From Pleurotus djamor (Eukaryota > Basidiomycota > Agaricomycetes > Agaricales > Pleurotaceae): 64,000 nucleotides of DNA. This document shows positions 62,294-64,000 of this stretch, one piece after another. The stretch's first letter is position 1. The number at the start of each line of letters is the position of its first letter. The DNA lies in NCBI GenBank assembly GCA_029747585.1, contig JAPEVF010000046.1, positions 92,832 through 156,831 of the forward strand, read 5' to 3'. Position numbers and translations under genes: made by a program. The notes under the pieces were generated by a model. That model did not search any database. It worked only from the letters and a program-made list of their open reading frames with translations, and was not told the origin of the DNA.

Positions 62294-63514
62294 TTAGTCT
62301 TCTTCAAAATCCTCGGGAGAGCCGCGGGGACGCAGTCTGACTATTCTGGTGGCGAAGACGTCCAGATGGTCAGCCCCAAAGTAACGTTGAGTCTCGAAAC
62401 TCCAGCTAGAAGGGAGATTGTAATTAAGCACACAAGACCAGATCGATGTAAGCTCAAGGGAACTTACTCGAGATTTCCTTTTGCCCAGTGCCCAGCTGCT
62501 TGTACGTAGCTGGCGATTCCAGAATCGACGTCAGGACCGAAGGATGGTATTCTGTCCTTGGCTTCAAGGAAACGGTCCATTAATTGCTGGAAGTAGATAC
62601 CGACGTAGTCGACGGCCTCTTGGAGGTTGTAGCCTTTGGACTTTTGGAGCACGGTGACGATGTTGTTGCCGCTGTGGCCTTTAGCTTGCTCCATGTTGTA
62701 AGAGTAGACGTCCTGTGAAAACGATGACGAAAAGGTGGTCAGGTGAGCAAGGCAAAGGAAGTAGGACATCGCAGGTAGAACTTACGTTGCTCCAGCTGAC
62801 CATATCGACAGCAGCGAAATGCATGTCCATGAAAGCCTGGTTTTGGAAAACTTCGTCGGGTAGATCGATGCCGAGTGCGTATTCGAATAGGCCAAAGCAC
62901 AATCTAATCGCGCTGTTCTCGCGACGAAGAGTGGTAAAGGGCTCGATGTCGAGAACCTCACCCCGTTCGCGGAGCTCGGCTTCGATAGAGACAGCGTTAA
63001 TGTAGTCTTCGCAGTGCTTCAAAAAGCGACGCGAAGACTGGGGTCCGGCGAGGCGGAAGTAGCGTTTTCTGAAGCTAGAGGGAAGGGGGGACGGTTTGAG
63101 TAGCGTTCTTTGCAGACACGATAATGAACTAGTAGCTTACTCTTTAGTTATCCTTGACAGGAGGGAGCCATCATTCCAATCGGCATCTCCCAATGCGTTC
63201 AAGAAGATTTGGCCAGTAGCACGAGCGTCGACCCCGTTTTGGTCATCGCTGACTTCATCAATGACGAAGAGGAGATTGACAAGATCGCAGCAGGTTCTGA
63301 ATTGTTCGAATGGCGCGTAGGGGAAGGTGTGAGAGACGAGAAGTTCGTTGCAGCCTTGAACGAAGAAGGCACGCTTCCTGTCGGTAAAGACGTTGTAACT
63401 GTCAATCCAGGCGACCGATTCTGCAGCGGCCTCCTTGTAGTGAGGGTTCGTGTCGCCCTTCAAGGGACACATCGCAAGCAAGTCTGGAAGAACGAAGTGG
63501 GTGGGAAGAGACAT
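62294..63514 (-). CDS. Class I sesquiterpene synthase
   Basis: Cyclises farnesyl diphosphate to a sesquiterpene. The start at 63514 gives [20 protein letters not shown]. The first metal-binding motif is [10 protein letters not shown] (D-E-x-x-D form, about 63240-63270). The second, N-D-x-x-S-x-x-x-E, reads [13 protein letters not shown] across an intron at about 62714. The Arg-Tyr pair near the end is [10 protein letters not shown]. Four exons give about 345 residues, normal for a mushroom terpene cyclase. The stop TAA is at 62294-62296 after SPEDFEED. No signal peptide, so cytosolic. The product cannot be read from sequence. It sits tail to tail with mevalonate kinase; no P450 or other tailoring enzyme is seen in the remaining 0.5 kb. 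Confidence 0.92.
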
Positions 63515-64000
63515 CTTTGGCGTTGTCGAAGGGGAGGTAGGTGTGGTAGGAGAAACAGGGATGTTCTGTTGCGTTTCTTACTGGGCGTTGAGGGAGGTGC
63601 ATTTATAGGATGGTATAATGGTCCCCATAAAAATTTGTTTATTCCCAATTGAGGGTCAGCCCGTAGAAAAAGTCGAGTAAATCTGAAGATTCGCTAGATG
63701 CCACGAGTGGTTTTGTGGGTGTTCATTTCCGGCATTGAGATGAGATCATGTCCGACTAAGCAGAGGCGGAGCAATTCGGTAAAAAGGTCCTGAAGGCCAT
63801 ATAGGACCTAGGAACAAATGGACTTAGCCTTGAAAGGGAGCAGAAAGNAGNTGTTGATCNANGGTCCTCCTTGATGAACCAATTGGCTACCTTCCAGTCT
63901 AGTTCACAGGAAAATGGAAAGTAGGCGTTAGCTTCCTGGTTAGGGGAGGATGAAGGATTCCTTAGCGGTTCCGGGACATTTCCACCATATAATGCATTCC
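63515..64000. other. Terpene synthase promoter, window end
   Basis: Upstream sequence of the terpene synthase. Four Ns lie at 63848-63862. TGCATTTATAGGATGG (63598-63613) contains a minus-strand CTATAAAT, a plausible TATA box about 90 bases upstream of the start. No gene seen. Confidence 0.5.

Overview
The window is nuclear DNA of a filamentous basidiomycete, almost certainly a mushroom-forming agaricomycete. Genes are dense, on both strands, and cut by many short introns of about 50-65 nt with GT-AG ends. The products are typical of that group: secreted A1 aspartic proteases, a laccase, a GH35 beta-galactosidase, a class I sesquiterpene synthase and a LAMMER kinase. Nothing prokaryotic, no CRISPR array, no rRNA or tRNA and no convincing transposon was seen. 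All products were assigned by reading motifs, not by database search.

Layout. At 1-5113 lie two tandem copies of an unrecognised multi-pass membrane protein, the first cut by the window edge. At 5919-13383 there are three head-to-tail aspartic protease genes. At 14330-19916 is an ABCC multidrug transporter. At 20152-24218 (minus) is a MYST histone acetyltransferase with PHD-type zinc fingers. At 25414-32911 are three plus-strand housekeeping or regulatory genes: a SANT/Myb-like protein, a DBP6/DDX51 helicase and a LAMMER kinase. At 34215-38282 (minus) are two more aspartic proteases, so five paralogues lie within 33 kb. At 38662-48711 (minus) follow a membrane-anchored kinase, a laccase and a beta-galactosidase, with a decayed copy of the beta-galactosidase 3' end left between the kinase and the laccase. 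At 48955-54426 (plus) are DNA polymerase eta and a seven-transmembrane receptor-like protein. At 55174-58160 (minus) are homocitrate synthase and a ZNHIT1/VPS71 subunit. At 58329-61738 (plus) are cystathionine beta-lyase and mevalonate kinase, joined without an obligatory stop codon. A sesquiterpene synthase (62294-63514, minus) closes the window, tail to tail with mevalonate kinase.

How the parts relate. The proteases, laccase and beta-galactosidase are secreted or surface enzymes for degrading external protein, phenolics and plant polysaccharide. Mevalonate kinase makes precursors for the terpene synthase next to it. The most unusual structure is the cystathionine beta-lyase/mevalonate kinase junction: depending on which of several overlapping splice donors is used, it is either one fused protein or two reading frames 23 bases apart on one strand.

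Sequence quality matters here. Some N symbols are extra bases that break reading frames (22158, 26624, 26629, 60720). The dense N block at about 31.8-36.1 kb behaves differently: its exonic Ns fall almost only on third codon positions, as masked allelic differences would. Exon boundaries below were inferred by eye from frame and splice signals.
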